Assembly (NCBI GenBank): GCA_963920635.1
Contig: OY987298.1
Location: forward strand, 53,733,949 to 53,797,948
DNA length: 64,000 bases
From: Pseudeuparius sepicola
Taxonomy: Eukaryota; Arthropoda; Insecta; Coleoptera; Anthribidae
Direction of reading: 5' to 3'
In this document: positions 1 to 12,440 of the stretch, one piece after another
Position numbering within the stretch: position 1 is the stretch's first letter
Layout of the letters: each line of letters starts with the position of its first letter
The notes under the pieces: model-generated
Seen by the model: the letters and a program-made list of their open reading frames with translations, nothing else
Told to the model about the DNA's origin: nothing
Database searches by the model: none
Translations under genes and position numbers: made by a program

Positions 1-587
1 TTATTCATTATTGATAACATTAGTTAAAAGTAATGGATAAGAAATTTGTTTTCTTTTATTATCCTAATAACTAGAGACTTTCCCACGTGATACACTTAGC
101 TTCAGCTGTCACCTGATGATTAATAAAAAGGTTATAAAGAGGGGTGAATGTGAAAGTTAAGGGGTGTTCCATTCTACCAAATAAAATAATTGCCCTAATC
201 TTCCCGTAATACTTACATTGTTATCCATAGAGAAATTAAAATCGATTTTACATGATGGACCAGTAACTTCCATGATTATGTCTTTGGTTCTTATTGGTCT
301 TCATAAAAAACACAGCGCTGAGTGCCCTTTTCTTTATTTGCGTGAATGCATCTCGTTTAAACCGTGGTTACTCTGTTGTCCCTCTTCTCTTAGAGCATAA
401 ACTCACTTTATGGTGAAATTTCGAAATTCGATTAGTGACAAGGGCAAATAAGACGTGTTAAAAATATTAGGTATTAACTAGGGCTCCTGGATAGGGAGAG
501 TTGGGCAATAAAGTCATTAGTGTCATTATTCCCCGATTTTGGGCATTATAGAGATAGCTAGATTCTTTTCTTATCTTTTGCCCCCGT

Positions 588-1926
588 AAAAATTTTAGAT
601 ATCTATAGAAACTGTATGTAAAATTAGAGTTTTTTTTTGTATTTAGGTCATGATTTATGTCAAATTGGAAAAAAATTATGAGAACTCATGGGCGGAGTGT
701 TTTTTAATAGGAAACTGAAACAGTGTATACCTGGTTGCCCTCGATAAGGAAACTTATTAGGCGTAAATATTAAGAACATTATCCAATAGTTTAAGTTTTG
801 AGTTGACACTAAAATAATGACAATGTAATTTCAACTTTAAAATAATTCAAAAGAAAAATGTAAAATAATGCACATTAGTTTTCAAGCATTAGTTGCAGCT
901 GCCCGATTAATAGAAGTAACCAAATACCTGGTATGGCGAAAGTAATATGGTTTAGCGCGCATGCAAGCAAGAAGTGTAAGAGCTCTGGGAATTATTTCAA
1001 ATGACTCCAGTATCACAAGATGTTCTGCAGAATTATTATTACAAAAAACATTAGAGCAAAGAAGACGTCCTATAGAATAAATGGACGATGATAATGATAA
1101 TTAAGTATCTGCATAATATAGTAAGATGTATTTAAAATAAACTCTTCAGCAGGATAACAAATTAATAATGACAACTTATTTTGAAATAAAAATTACATTA
1201 TTAGGTCATTATATACAGTTGCCAAATGCCGCGAGCATTAACTCACCTCCCAACCTTCTGTTAATTCTGGTTCTAAATGTCAAAGTTTAATGATGTTACG
1301 AAGGGCTACTTCATGACGTCATGCATCAAAAACGGAATCGCGTGAATGATAAAAGTAAATACCAGTCATTACTGGTCCATCGTGTAAAGTCAGTTTAAAT
1401 TTGTTTCATGATTGCGAATGACTCCTTGTCATGATCAAAATTTTTAGATTGCCATAGAAACTGTATGACAAATTAGAGGTTTTTGTATTTAGGTTATAAT
1501 TTATGTCAAATTAAAGAAAAATGATGGGAACTCATGGGCGGAGTGTTCTTTTTTTAATAGGAAACAGTGTGTGTCTGGTTGCCCTCTATAAGAAAACTTA
1601 TTTTAGGCGTAAATATGAATACCATTATCAAATAGTTTAAGTTTTGAGTTGACAAAAATAGCAATATGAAAATATGACACCAAAAGAATGACACTGTCAT
1701 TTCAACTTTCAAGTAATTCAAGAGAAAAATGTGAAATATTGCACTTTAGTTATCCAAGCATTAGTTGCAGCAGCCCGATTATTAAAAATAACCAAATACA
1801 TGGTATGGCGAATATGATTTATCGCATTTAGCGTGCAAGAAGTGTAAAAGCTCTGGGAATTATTTCAAATGACTCCAGTATCACAAAATGTTCTGCAGAA
1901 TTATTATTACAGAAAACACTAGAGCA
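588..1926 (+). repeat. Two diverged direct copies of an unknown ~480 bp repeat (588-1060 and 1439-1926)
   Basis: The stretches 588-1060 and 1439-1926 run in parallel with many shared blocks, such as ACTCATGGGCGGAGTG (near 686 and 1531) and GCCCGATTA followed by the same AATTATTTCAAATGACTCCAG segment. They differ by scattered substitutions and small indels, so the duplication is not recent. No open reading frame with recognisable protein similarity runs through either copy. I cannot name the family. The first 590 bases of the window and the 380 bases between the copies hold nothing I can identify. Confidence 0.7.
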
Positions 1927-2136
1927 ACTATTTGTTAGCAAAAATTACAGTTGAATTGTGACCTTCATTATACTTTTCACTTTTTCATAATTAAACTGTG
2001 GATTTTGTGAACAAATACGATTTAGTAACAGTAATAATAATAATTAAATGAAGAGGAGAGCTTTTCAAATAACCTGCCATTTATTTAGTATATTCCTTAC
2101 CTCCCAGATGGCGCGCCTGTATCACGGACCAACAAT

Positions 2137-2458
2137 GACTACGTTTATCTCGACGCGTTCGATCCGATTGAGAGTGGTTTGAATTCACTGGAGCCGACTC
2201 AAATGGACGGCGTAAACACTACAGATTGAACTTCAATCATATTTAAAATTTCAAGTCAAGCCGCTATTTCCAAACAGAAGTTGGCCAGAATGTGCCCCAA
2301 CCTACTGTGGAATAAGTATAATAAGTTAATGTCCCTAGAGAGGATTGAAAACCGTAGGATTCAATGCTGATGATGTAAACGTAGAATTATAAAAGATTTG
2401 ACATAACTCAATCGGATCCATTTCAATCCGATCGAGTTGTCACGAGATAAACGTAGTC
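2137..2458. mobile_element. Short foldback element (MITE-like) with ~35 bp inverted ends
   Basis: The left end GACTACGTTTATCTCG (2137) is matched inverted at the right end CGAGATAAACGTAGTC (ending 2458), with further imperfect pairing inward around GATCCGATTGAG. There is no coding capacity. This is what is expected of a non-autonomous inverted-repeat transposon. No clear target-site duplication was seen and the superfamily is not assigned. Confidence 0.6.
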
Positions 2459-2709
2459 TTTAATACATATAGATATTCCTGTGGTTATAAGTTTGTCCCA
2501 TGGAATCTATCCCAAATTATTTTTCACCCACAAAATTGATGTGAATTTTGAAAAATTATTTTTTCGGCATTATTGTCCTAACTCTCCCAATCTAGGAACT
2601 CTACCTTAACCTTGATATTCTGTGACTCTAACCTAACTTCAAACACAGAAACTATAACTATAGCCTTTTTCTGTGCTTCAAAGAACAGAGCCTAATGTAA
2701 ATTTCCATA

Positions 2710-4299
2710 CAGTGTGAGCCATTCTGATGTTAGACACCCTCATAAAATCTGTAATTTTTATCAGATTTTAGCCGTTTTTTTTTTCTAAAAATATATCGCA
2801 AAAAACTCTATTTTGGCGCAAAGTTTCAGATTTTAATCTCAATTTTCAAGGCCTATGAATTTTTTTTAGTAAAAAAAATACGAAAACCCTTTAGCGATTT
2901 TTTATTTAAAATCTGACAACACAGCGTTAATCAGGACACCCTGAAACCCCCATATACCAAATTTGAACAAAAAAATACACAGGGAAATCCATTCTGCAGG
3001 GTGTCAAAGTTGAGCAAAATAGGAATTTTACAGGCATCTGGCGAGTCAAGTGTGCCATGGAATTACTTCGAAAAAGTTGGATGGTCAACAGGACCACTCA
3101 CAGTGTTGGTGTACAAAGATTCAATACAAAAATATACGGGGTATTTTTCTTTGGACCATCTCAAAATGCTGAATTTTTATGAAACTTTATACTGGTCATG
3201 AGTGCTCTGGAATTATTGAAAAAACATTGACAAACAAAAGTAAGTTATTTCTTTACAAAATACCAACCAACAAATAAAATAGCATATTATACACCTAGGT
3301 TGAGAAGTGAGCCATTATTTACCGAGCATAATATGCGAGGTAAATAATGGCCTTCTCAACCGAAGTGTATATAGAATTTTTTTTATTACTAACATTGAAA
3401 TATTGCCATATTTTAGTCATTTCTCGCTTTTTTCAAATACTTCAAAATATCAAGTAGCCTAGGAGTTCAGTTGTCAAGCTGATAAAACGACACTAATTTT
3501 TAAATGTCGCATAGAAAATGTTTCATTATTTACCTAGGTATTTTTTTATTATCATTATTTACCTAGGTAGAGAAATATTACTTCTCATTAGAGGAATGAG
3601 GTAAATAATGGTGATTTCTCAGGTTAGTAGTAAAAACAATTTAAATTATCGGACCATAGTCAAGAAAATCACTGTCTAAGATTATACATTTCTGTGTGTT
3701 TCCTGTTGTGGCACACCAGCCACCTTAACGCATATGGACTTACTGACTGGTAGGCTTCTGTATTTTTAGACTTAGTTCGTTTATAGAGGCTGAGGCGGTT
3801 TTGATATACCTACTCGATTTAAAGTTCAAAAAAATTCGGTGTTTTCAGATGGCACAGAGAAAGACACTCTGTATATTTTTGAATTAGATCTTTGCGCACC
3901 AACACTTTGAGTGGTCCTGTTGACCATTCAACTGTTTTGAGGGGATTCCATGGCACACTTGAGTTGCCAAATGCCTTTAAAATTCCTATTTTGCTCAACT
4001 TTGACAACCCGCAGGAAAGAACTTCCTGTATATTTTTTAATTCAAATTTGGTATGTGGGGGTTTCAGGGTGTCCTGATTAACGCTGTGTTGTTAGAGTTT
4101 AAATAAAAAAAATTGCAAAAGGTTTTTCGTCTTTTTTTTACTAGAAAAAAATTCATAGTACGCCTTGAAAATTGAGATTAAAATCTGAAACTTTGCGCCA
4201 AAATAAGAGTTTTTGTGATCTATTTTTAGAAAAAAAAAACGACTAAGACAAAAATTACAGATTTTATGAGGGTGTCCAACATCAGAATGGGTCACACTG
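2710..4299. mobile_element. Non-autonomous TA-flanked element with ~500 bp inverted arms
   Basis: The termini are CAGTGTGAGCCATTCTGATG (2710) and its near-perfect inverse ending at 4299. Each is flanked by the dinucleotide TA, as expected for a Tc1/mariner-type target duplication. The two arms (about 2710-3200 and 3819-4299) are inverted copies, which is why near-identical open frames appear on opposite strands at 3001-3201 and 3819-4007. Those frames are arm sequence, not genes. The centre (3290-3630) contains further hairpins built on a CATTATTTACC motif. No transposase is present, so any movement would depend on an enzyme made elsewhere. Confidence 0.8.
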
Positions 4300-5184
4300 T
4301 ATATACAAATTTAGGATTCGTGTGTGTAAAACGTAAATTCTGTTGATTTGGGCCCTGTCCTCCATCACCTATCAATAATATCAATATGGCCGCCGTTTAC
4401 AGAATTCTAGGGACATTAAATATTTACCTGTCACAATCTAGTGTACAATTAAAAACCGTTTTTAGATTATATTATTCAACGAGCAAGTAATGATAGTTTA
4501 TTACTCACGAAGATAAACTGTGCAACATGAGTGGTGTCAAGTGTTTTAATTTATGTGAACAATATTAAATACTAAAATAAATTATTTGCCTTAGAATCGA
4601 ATCTTGGTTACCCATTTACACCAAAATGAGGTATAATAAATTTAAGAATCCTCACAATAAACATATTATTAAATGGCCATAAAAGAGATGCAATCTAATT
4701 TTGACGCCCTCTATTTTGAAGTAGAAGTGTCTGAATGAAAAGATTGCATAACTAAAATACCATTATTTTATGCTAAACGATCTGAACATTAACATATTTT
4801 TGTAAAATATTATGGTTACTTTTGTGGCTGCTGTTACTCATAGGTCGCCCCCAAAAATAAACTGCTGCTTTCTGTGAAAGGGATAATGTATAGGTAGGAG
4901 ACAAAATAAAACACGGTAAAGTATTTCCTGGAATAACTACACTTATTATCAGTACAATAAAATTATTGTTTTTTTCTGCAAGCTTTTTTTTTATTGAAAT
5001 TGTAGTTATTTGACATAAAGAAATGGCACAGGTGGTGATATGCTACTCGAAAGACCTACAGTTTGTAATGATTTATTAATAATTACATTTTTCTAAGGTT
5101 TAAAAGTTAAGTGCATTTGATCCTTCCGATTTTGCCAGTTTAATACTACGAGTATACTTAATAATTTGAAAAAGACAAGCGGCC
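4300..5184. other. Gene-free AT-rich stretch
   Basis: I see no open frame with protein-like composition, no inverted repeats of note and no splice-bounded exon between the end of the foldback element and the repeat block that begins near 5185. Confidence 0.5.
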
Positions 5185-5280
5185 GCGGTGGCTACGTTCG
5201 TAGTGTCGCCGAACTATTTAGACTGCATGTTTTTCGGCCTTCGATCGACCTTGGTTCGAACCGAGGGAGGGAGACGAATA
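5185..5280 (+). repeat. Possible tRNA-like SINE head
   Basis: A GC-richer block contains GGTTCGAACC, which resembles a pol III B box, about 55 bases after a weak A-box-like stretch. A related copy of the B-box segment (TTCGATCGATCTTGGTTC) recurs at 5899-5937 in the same orientation. This could be a tRNA-derived SINE head, but the A box is weak and no tail is defined, so the call is tentative. Confidence 0.25.
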
Positions 5281-5330
5281 AACATTACTTTGGAATTACG
5301 GAATGATCTGTTCAACCAATTGAAGAAGTG

Positions 5331-5795
5331 GGAATTCCAGATATTCTATTTTAGAATAGTATTTTATAATATTATACGCAAGAATGAACATAGAAAACTT
5401 TGTTTAAAGCCCCAAAGCGAACCAATGGTCCAGTATTTAAAGAAGAAACTGAAAAATCTAATGCATTCTATACTTACTTACACTACAACTAGCCATGGAC
5501 TTCTTTTCAAACCAAGAGGTATCGAAATACTCTTGCTTGCTTTCTAGACTCGTTTTTCTTAAGAAAATATAGGAAAACAAGTTATAGGGACGTAACAAAT
5601 GAACATTTGTTTTATTCTGGATATTAAATTCATGGTAACAGACACATTTGCATATTTATATTTTATAAAAGATTCTGCAGCAATTTTGTCTTTGACATTA
5701 AACCATCCTGTCTATTTTATTCTACGAGTGGCGACAGTGGCAATCGCTTGAAACAGCGCTATGCACAGGTCTTTAATATAGTGTTGGTCCGGTGT
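5331..5795 (-). mobile_element. Truncated copy of the family-A inverted-repeat element (same family as 35700-36544)
   Basis: Read on the - strand, this segment matches 35700-36120 and 50183-50520 over several hundred bases. The match includes the terminal motif CAACACTATATTAAAGACC (here inverted, ending near 5795) and the internal block around 5480-5560. Only one terminus is present, so the copy is truncated. The open frame at 5188-5547 runs across this repeat and is not a gene. Confidence 0.6.
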
Positions 5796-5984
5796 GAACA
5801 GATAATTTCCGTTAGAGATAGGCAGAATGCTAAATAATACAAATTTAAATCTCTGGCAATTTCGGAGTATTGATAAATATTTAGTTTGCATTTTCTGCCT
5901 TCGATCGATCTTGGTTCAAATCGAGGTGGAGGCAGACTGCATGCAGTCATAGAAAAACACCCCTGATGGCCAAGAGCGCTGGAC

Positions 5985-6234
5985 AAAATGTTGATTCTCG
6001 GTATTGCTCCTTAATAGCTTTATCTAGGTAATTTACTAATTTTGTCCTACACTCACTAGGTTTACTACGGTTTTCTAGGATTTTCCATAGTACTTGAGCG
6101 AATGCTATCCTAGTTCCATCAGGAAAAGTCAGTCCTAGCCACAAATGGCAATGGAGACAAAATAATAGTAATTGCTCCCTTCCCCGGCATAAGTATTCAG
6201 TTGCTTCTGTGCTACTCCTAGTTTGAAGTATCAT
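5985..6234 (-). repeat. Dispersed repeat, - strand copy, with a protein-like open frame
   Basis: An open frame on the - strand (95 residues with upstream extension, 5947-6234) has protein-like composition. Its DNA matches, inverted, the stretch 7905-8025, sharing a segment reading GACAAAATTAGTAAATTAC and neighbouring codons. A third relative lies on the - strand at about 15735-15790. I do not recognise the protein. The repeat occurs on both sides of the kinase exons. Confidence 0.5.
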
Positions 6235-6240
6235 GAGCTA

Positions 6241-6678
6241 ATAAATATGTGTAATCAATTTTGATTATCTAGTGATATGAACCAATAATAGTTCGCACGC
6301 TTGTGGCGATTGCTTTTATTGGCAGATATTGTTTGGTTTGGTGGGAACATAGTGGGATGACATCATAGGACTCGAATTTTAATCGTTCAATAAGGATCTT
6401 TTATTATTTCAATTTTATGGGACCTATAATAACAACAATTAACTGAAAATTTCAATCAATTGGGATATTATTGGTAAAATAGGAATTTATGTTTCAAGAC
6501 CAGAAAGTAGTGTGTTGGAAGTAGATTCCAGGATGAGCTGCAGGCGAGTCCCAGACGCACAGTTTTGGTTTTAAAAATTTAGGTCAAATTGCACAAACTG
6601 TTCCTGGCATAAAGTTCTGAATAATATATTTTGGCCATTAACTGTATCTTTTTTCTGAAGATTCTTACTGGTTTGTAG
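6241..6678 (+). other. Intron upstream of the kinase P-loop exon
   Basis: This is non-coding sequence that ends in TTTGTAG directly before the in-frame exon start at 6679. The acceptor is in phase 0, so the preceding exon, which should carry the start of the kinase domain, lies upstream. I could not find it in 1-6678, so it is probably outside the window. Confidence 0.55.
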
Positions 6679-7507
<829 letters not shown>

Positions 7508-7680
7508 TAAGTGTTTACTGCGTGAAATTAAATAATAAAAAGTATACGGATGACAATAGGTCTTTTTCACGTGAATTGAAATAACATTTTTTCTATTCAT
7601 AAAAAATATACACATCTTGTAATTTCAGAAACGACTATTGTTCTTGAGAAAATAAATAATTTAAACTTTTTATTACGTAG

Positions 7681-7770
7681 ACTTGTTGCAGCAAAATATA
7701 CTGCAAAATTTGTATCCAATGAGAATATGCCCTTGTTGCTGTGATTTCTCTAGCTGTGTACTAATCAATA
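7681..7770 (+). pseudogene. Possible relic copy of the kinase last exon
   Basis: After an acceptor-like TTACGTAG (ending 7680) the sequence resembles the real last exon at 23791-23860, e.g. AATATGCCCTTGTTGCTG against AGTATACCCTTGCTGGCAG. In the +1 frame it reads QNLYPMRICPCCCDF, comparable to QGVYIRIVYPCWQSD in the real exon. In the frame demanded by the upstream splice phase it stops after about 20 residues. I take it as a decayed duplicate exon or a chance resemblance; the invariant tryptophan is absent. Confidence 0.3.
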
Positions 7771-7904
7771 TTGGCCATGCACAGATATATCTTTTAGATG
7801 GGGAATTGAAAATACAACCCAATAATATACTGGTGTTTTCGCCAACATTCCTAATTGTCAGCTCTCCATTTAAACATTAAAACCAAATATATTTTCTCAA
7901 TCTA

Positions 7905-8025
7905 GCATTCAGAAACAGGGCAACTCCATAATATTTCAGTGTGACGTAGCAATCCCAAGGAGTGCAGGACAAAATTAGTAAATTACACAGATAAAGCTAT
8001 TAAGACAATACACAGATTAACCAGG
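7905..8025 (+). repeat. Dispersed repeat, + strand copy of the 5985-6234 family
   Basis: This segment matches the inverse of about 5985-6130, sharing GACAAAATTAGTAAATTAC and the sequence before and after it. It forms, with that copy, an inverted pair around the kinase exon cluster. Confidence 0.5.
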
Positions 8026-8432
8026 CAGATGCGAAAGTAAGCGGCAAACAGCAATTCAAGGTTGATTTAGAAGACGTATGTTGCCCACACCAATGCATTT
8101 ATAAATTCAGGCTGTGTTGTGAGAAAAATTGGGCGCACCAATAGATTTTACAAATTTGTATGATTTAATGTACCTATTTAATTATTTTACAACAACAAAA
8201 GAGAATATTGGCTACACAATTATTGCTAAACTACAACAATTAAAATAATATATCAGGAATTCAAAACGAAAACGAAGTATTCAAGTACAGGTATCAGCTG
8301 ATCTTACAAGTGGCTTAATATATTTATTTTTCGATTAGTTTTTTTCAGTTTTTGTTGAACTCTTTAGATTGCGATTTGCATATTTTAAGGTATAAAATAT
8401 CCTTTATGTAACAAATAAATTAATTTCGTATA

Positions 8433-8809
8433 CAAGGTGAGTCTGAAATAGCAGATATCCTTTTTTTGGGTAATAGAGATGGTCGTTCTGAACCACTTTG
8501 CTTAATAAATTTTTTTCCTAGCGCCGAGATTTTTCTATAATTCGTCCCCTCAAAATCCCCCTCTATGAAAACACGGCACTGGCGCCCTGCCAACAACCGA
8601 GTAGAAAATGGTAAACCATCAACTAGTATAGTATTTCGAGACCGAGTTTACGCTATTCTATCCGCCGTGTCTTCATAGAGGGAGCATTTTAGGTGGGTAA
8701 ATTAGAAAAAAATTTCGGCGATAGGAAAAAAAATTATTAAGAAAAGTTGTTCAGAATGACCATCTCTCTTACCCAAAAAAAGGATGCCAGTTATTTCAGA
8801 CTCACCCTG
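8433..8809. mobile_element. 377 bp TA-flanked MITE
   Basis: The termini CAAGGTGAGTCTGAAATA (8433) and the inverse of CAGGGTGAGTCTGAAATA (ending 8809) are each flanked by TA. Internal pairing continues through a block about GAGATGGTCGTTCTGAA near 8478 and its inverse near 8750. There is no coding capacity. It is consistent with a Tc1/mariner-mobilised MITE. Confidence 0.8.
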
Positions 8810-8939
8810 TATATCGTACTTTAGGAAAGTGTGCACATGTATGAATGAAAATATTTTGCTCATTTCGTTTAATAAAAATCGAAATTCCTTCGCTACCCAA
8901 AACATCATCAAAAAACGATAAAAATATATTTCATATATA

Positions 8940-11574
8940 CAGGGTGGTTCACTTTTATGTGGTAGGACTTTAACATTAGATAGAAAAGGATAATCTAAAA
9001 TGAAAATTTTATATCAACATATATCGGGGAAAGCTTAGTTTCCGAGATACAGGGCATTGAAGTGTTGGAAAAAATATGAAGTATTTTTTACACTGTCCGA
9101 ACCAGTGGAGATATTTAAACCAAATTTGATGTGTAGTACCACCTTTTTGACTACGATATTTAGTGATAATATGAAGGTCCTGAAATAACCAGTGGTGGAG
9201 TTATGGGTTTTCACTATCACTAAATTTAAAAAGTAATTAGTACGGACCTGTCTCACATCAACGTAAATTTTTTTTTCGTAAAGTTCTTTCAATTCTCTAC
9301 AAAAAGTGTATCTTGACATTTTTTTGTATCTGCCACGGTTGTGTAGTAAATAAATTATTTCGTTTCCATCTCAGCCTTTTTTGCCTAAAAATGTGTTTTC
9401 TAAGATTATTGATAAATATCGCAAATAACAGAAATTAATTATGGAACACTTATCGGATTCGGCTATTTTATTTTTAATTTTATGGAAACAATTTTAAAAA
9501 TAAACTGGCACTTGGTTTGAGGTACATTACTTTATTATCATTTTAACATTTTTATCAAATCTGTATTATTTCTTAATAATTTTTATAATTCTAAATTTGT
9601 AGAATTCTAAATTATACCACGACGAGTAAAACATGATTCTTCCGCCCATAAAATGTTATTTAAAAATTGTCTTATTTCCTTTGACTACAAAATCCATCGG
9701 CAAAATACTAATGTCCTTTCTGCATCGCCGTACTGGTGAAGATAAGTGTGCCATGGAAAAGAAAATCTTATTGACAGTTAATAATACAATAATCTGTCAT
9801 CCAGTAGATGAACGTAGCAGCGCCGCAGTTTGTCTTTGTTAATAATTAAAATGCCGTTCCAATTTACAAATGAAGAGCAGGCTGACATCCATTTCTGCTA
9901 TGGAGTTGCAAATGGGAACTCTGCGGAAGCAGCCAGAGAATACCGGAGGCGATTTCCAAATAGGCGCCATCCGCGTCCCTCGGTGTTTGTTAACATGCAC
10001 CGGCAATTCAGAACTCGCGGTCTGAGAACTAGAATCGTCGAACGAGGAAATGAAAACAATATCCAACAAGTCAGACGCAACAATGAGATTCTTCGTGAAT
10101 TCGATAGGAATCCTACAACAAGTAGCAGAAGAGTGTCAGTGGCCCTACGTGTTTCAAAGTCTGCAATTTTGCGAGCTTTAAAAAGAGATCACAGGCATGC
10201 GTATCATCTACAACCCGTACAAGGTTTAAGGCCCGGCGATGCAGAAAGAAGATTAGTGTTTTGCCCATGGATTTTGGAGTCAATTGAAGGAAATAGACAA
10301 TTTTTAAATAACATTTTATGGACGGACGAGTCGTGTTTTACTCGTCGTGGAGTAGTAAACTTTCATAATCAGCATATTTGGGCACAAGAAAACCCACATG
10401 CAATCCGGCCAAGAAATTTTCAGGTCGAATTTAGTGTCAATGTTTGAATTGGACTGTACAACCATCATCTGTTTGGACTCTTTTTTTGCCACAGCGAGTG
10501 AATGGTGACAATTTTTTGGAGTTTTTAGTAGCTGAGCATAATAATATGTGGGAAGACATTCCTTTAAACTTAAGATTGTTGGCTTGGTTCCAACTTGACG
10601 GCTGTCCTGCACATTTTCACCGAAATGTGAGGAACTGGTTAAATAATAACTTTCCAAATAGGTGGATCGGACGAGGGGGACCGGTCGCTTGGCCACCACG
10701 TTCTCCGGACATAACACCTCTGGACTTCTTCGTATGGGGATTTTTAAAAGAACAAGTCTATGCGACTCCTGTAGAAACAAGGGAACAACTTATTGATCGT
10801 ATCAGAAATGCGTGCGATGAATTGAGAAATGGCAATTTAATCGATGCTGTTCAATTCGTTAGGCGTCGAAGTGAATTATGTGTGCAACAGAATGGATCAC
10901 ATTTTGAACAATTGTTGAATGTTGTACAAATTTAGAATTATAAAAATTATTAAGAAATAATACTAGATTTGATAAAAATGTTAAAAATGTACCTCAAACC
11001 AAGTGCCAGTTTATTTTTAAAATTGTTTCCATAAAATTAAAAATAAAATAGCTGAATCCGATAAGTGTTCCATAATTAATTTCTGTTATTTGCGATATTT
11101 ATCAATAATCTTAGAAAACACATTTTTAGGCAAAAAAGGCTGAGATGGAAACGAAATAATTTATTTACTACACAACCGTGGCAGATACAAAAAAATGTCA
11201 AGATACATTTTTTGTAGAGAATTGAAAGAACTTTACGAAAAAAAAATTTACGTTGATGTGAGACAGGTCCGTACTAATTACTTTTTAAATTTAGTGATAG
11301 TGAAAACCCATAACTCCACAACTGGTTATTTCAGGACCTTCATATTATCACTAAATATCGTAGTCAAAAAGGTGGTACTACACATCAAATTTGGTTTAAA
11401 TATCTCCACTGGTTCGGACAGTGTAAAAAATACTTCATATTTTTTCCAACACTTCAACGCCCTGTATCTCGGAAACTAAGCTTTCCCCGATATATGTTGA
11501 TATAAAATTATCATTTTAGATTATCTTTTTCTATCTAATGTTAAAGTCCTACCACATAAAAGTGAACCACCCTG
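8940..11574 (+). mobile_element. Tc1/mariner-like transposon with ~650 bp terminal inverted repeats
   Basis: The element starts CAGGGTGGTTCACTTTTATG at 8940 and ends with its inverse at 11574, flanked by TA on both sides (8938-8939, 11575-11576). The inverted repeats run to about 9601 on the left and from about 10926 on the right and are nearly identical, so mirrored open frames appear at 9035-9319 and 11195-11479. Those frames are repeat sequence, not genes. The single gene inside (9851-10935) is a broken DUF4817/DDE transposase whose stop codon falls inside the right repeat. Near-identity of the repeats suggests relatively recent activity of the element or of gene conversion between its arms. 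Confidence 0.9.
9851..10935 (+). pseudogene. Tc1/mariner-like transposase (DUF4817 helix-turn-helix plus DDE), broken
   Basis: The chosen start is the ATG at 9851, where the product begins MPFQFTNEEQADIHFCYG. The N-terminal ~60 residues fit the DUF4817 helix-turn-helix seen in insect Tc-like transposases. The DDE core follows: WTDESCF (first Asp), QLDGCPAHF (second Asp) and PPRSPDITPLDFF (third Asp, 36 residues after the second). A TGA at 10445-10447 replaces a position where the family has tryptophan, and a one-base slip in a T-run near 10482-10488 shifts the frame. The second half resumes and ends at 10935. Such enzymes cut and paste the element at TA sites. As it stands the gene cannot make full-length protein, though both breaks are minor and may be sequence-error prone. 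Confidence 0.85.
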
Positions 11575-11782
11575 TATATAATACTTTTCGAGTACCTATT
11601 TAAATACCGACTTATATCATAATAGTATAATAATACTACACCTAACTACCTATAATATTTTCTCAACTTTTACCTAGGTACCTACTTAAAACTCTTGAAA
11701 GGTGCAATACAAATATCTGGTCTCTCTCTGTTATCTATACGTATCATTCTGAATTGCCGACGTTCTCATAATTATTATTTCG

Positions 11783-12109
11783 TCATCTTCAGGGCACTAC
11801 AATAAATAACAGCTAGCATCCCAGAATAACAATTCAACGAAATAAAATATGTCATATATTAGACGCGAGTAGGTTAGGTTAGGTTGTTAGGTTAGGAACA
11901 GACAAAGACACTAAAATCTAAGGGCGATTTCGATTTGGCTGCACTTTTATGACCTGACAGTGACAAAAGTGCACTCAGTGAAAAAGTGCAGGCAAATTAC
12001 AATCGCCATAAATGTAAGTCCTCATGTCAATACATAACATATTATTTTATTTCGTTAAATTGTGAATCTGGGATTCTAGCTGTTATTTATTGTAGTACCC
12101 TGAAGATGA
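11783..12109. mobile_element. Foldback element with ~75 bp inverted ends and TTAGG-like core
   Basis: The left end TCATCTTCAGGGCACTACAA (11783) is matched inverted at the right end, finishing CCCTGAAGATGA (12109). Pairing includes AATAACAGCTAG and the GAAATAAAATA segment. The core contains a few TTAGG units (about 11869-11896), the insect telomere motif, and a small hairpin around AAAAGTGCA. There is no gene. The short TTAGG run is too brief to call an interstitial telomere. Confidence 0.6.
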
Positions 12110-12440
12110 TAAACTAAATTGTCGAAATTCCTGCGATTTGGAAAAGTATCTACCTAGCTTTACTTCACGATACGACCGAAAACTGACTTTCAATGCATCT
12201 AAATCTGAATTTTCATAAAACAATGAATCGAACATAATAGGTTACCTACCTAGGTATTTTCAAATTTTAAATTACTTTTAAAACTTGTATTTTTGACGAA
12301 ATAAAAACAAGTTTTAACAGAAAAAATCTGGTATTTGTTTGAAAAAAGTATTTATATATTTCATATCAAGTATTTAAAAACTTAATACTTTTTGTCAGTA
12401 TTTGTAATTCCAAATACAAATATTAATTTTCTGTAAGTAT

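Noticed and set aside
3001..4077. Similar small frames starting MSKLSKIGIL on both strands
   Set aside because: They sit in inverted arms of the 2710-4299 element and have no independent support.
9035..9319. 94-codon frame on the - strand
   Set aside because: It is mirrored at 11195-11479; both lie in the terminal inverted repeats of the Tc1-like element and are arm sequence, not genes.
11869..11896. Interstitial telomere
   Set aside because: There are only a few TTAGG units, not a tract.
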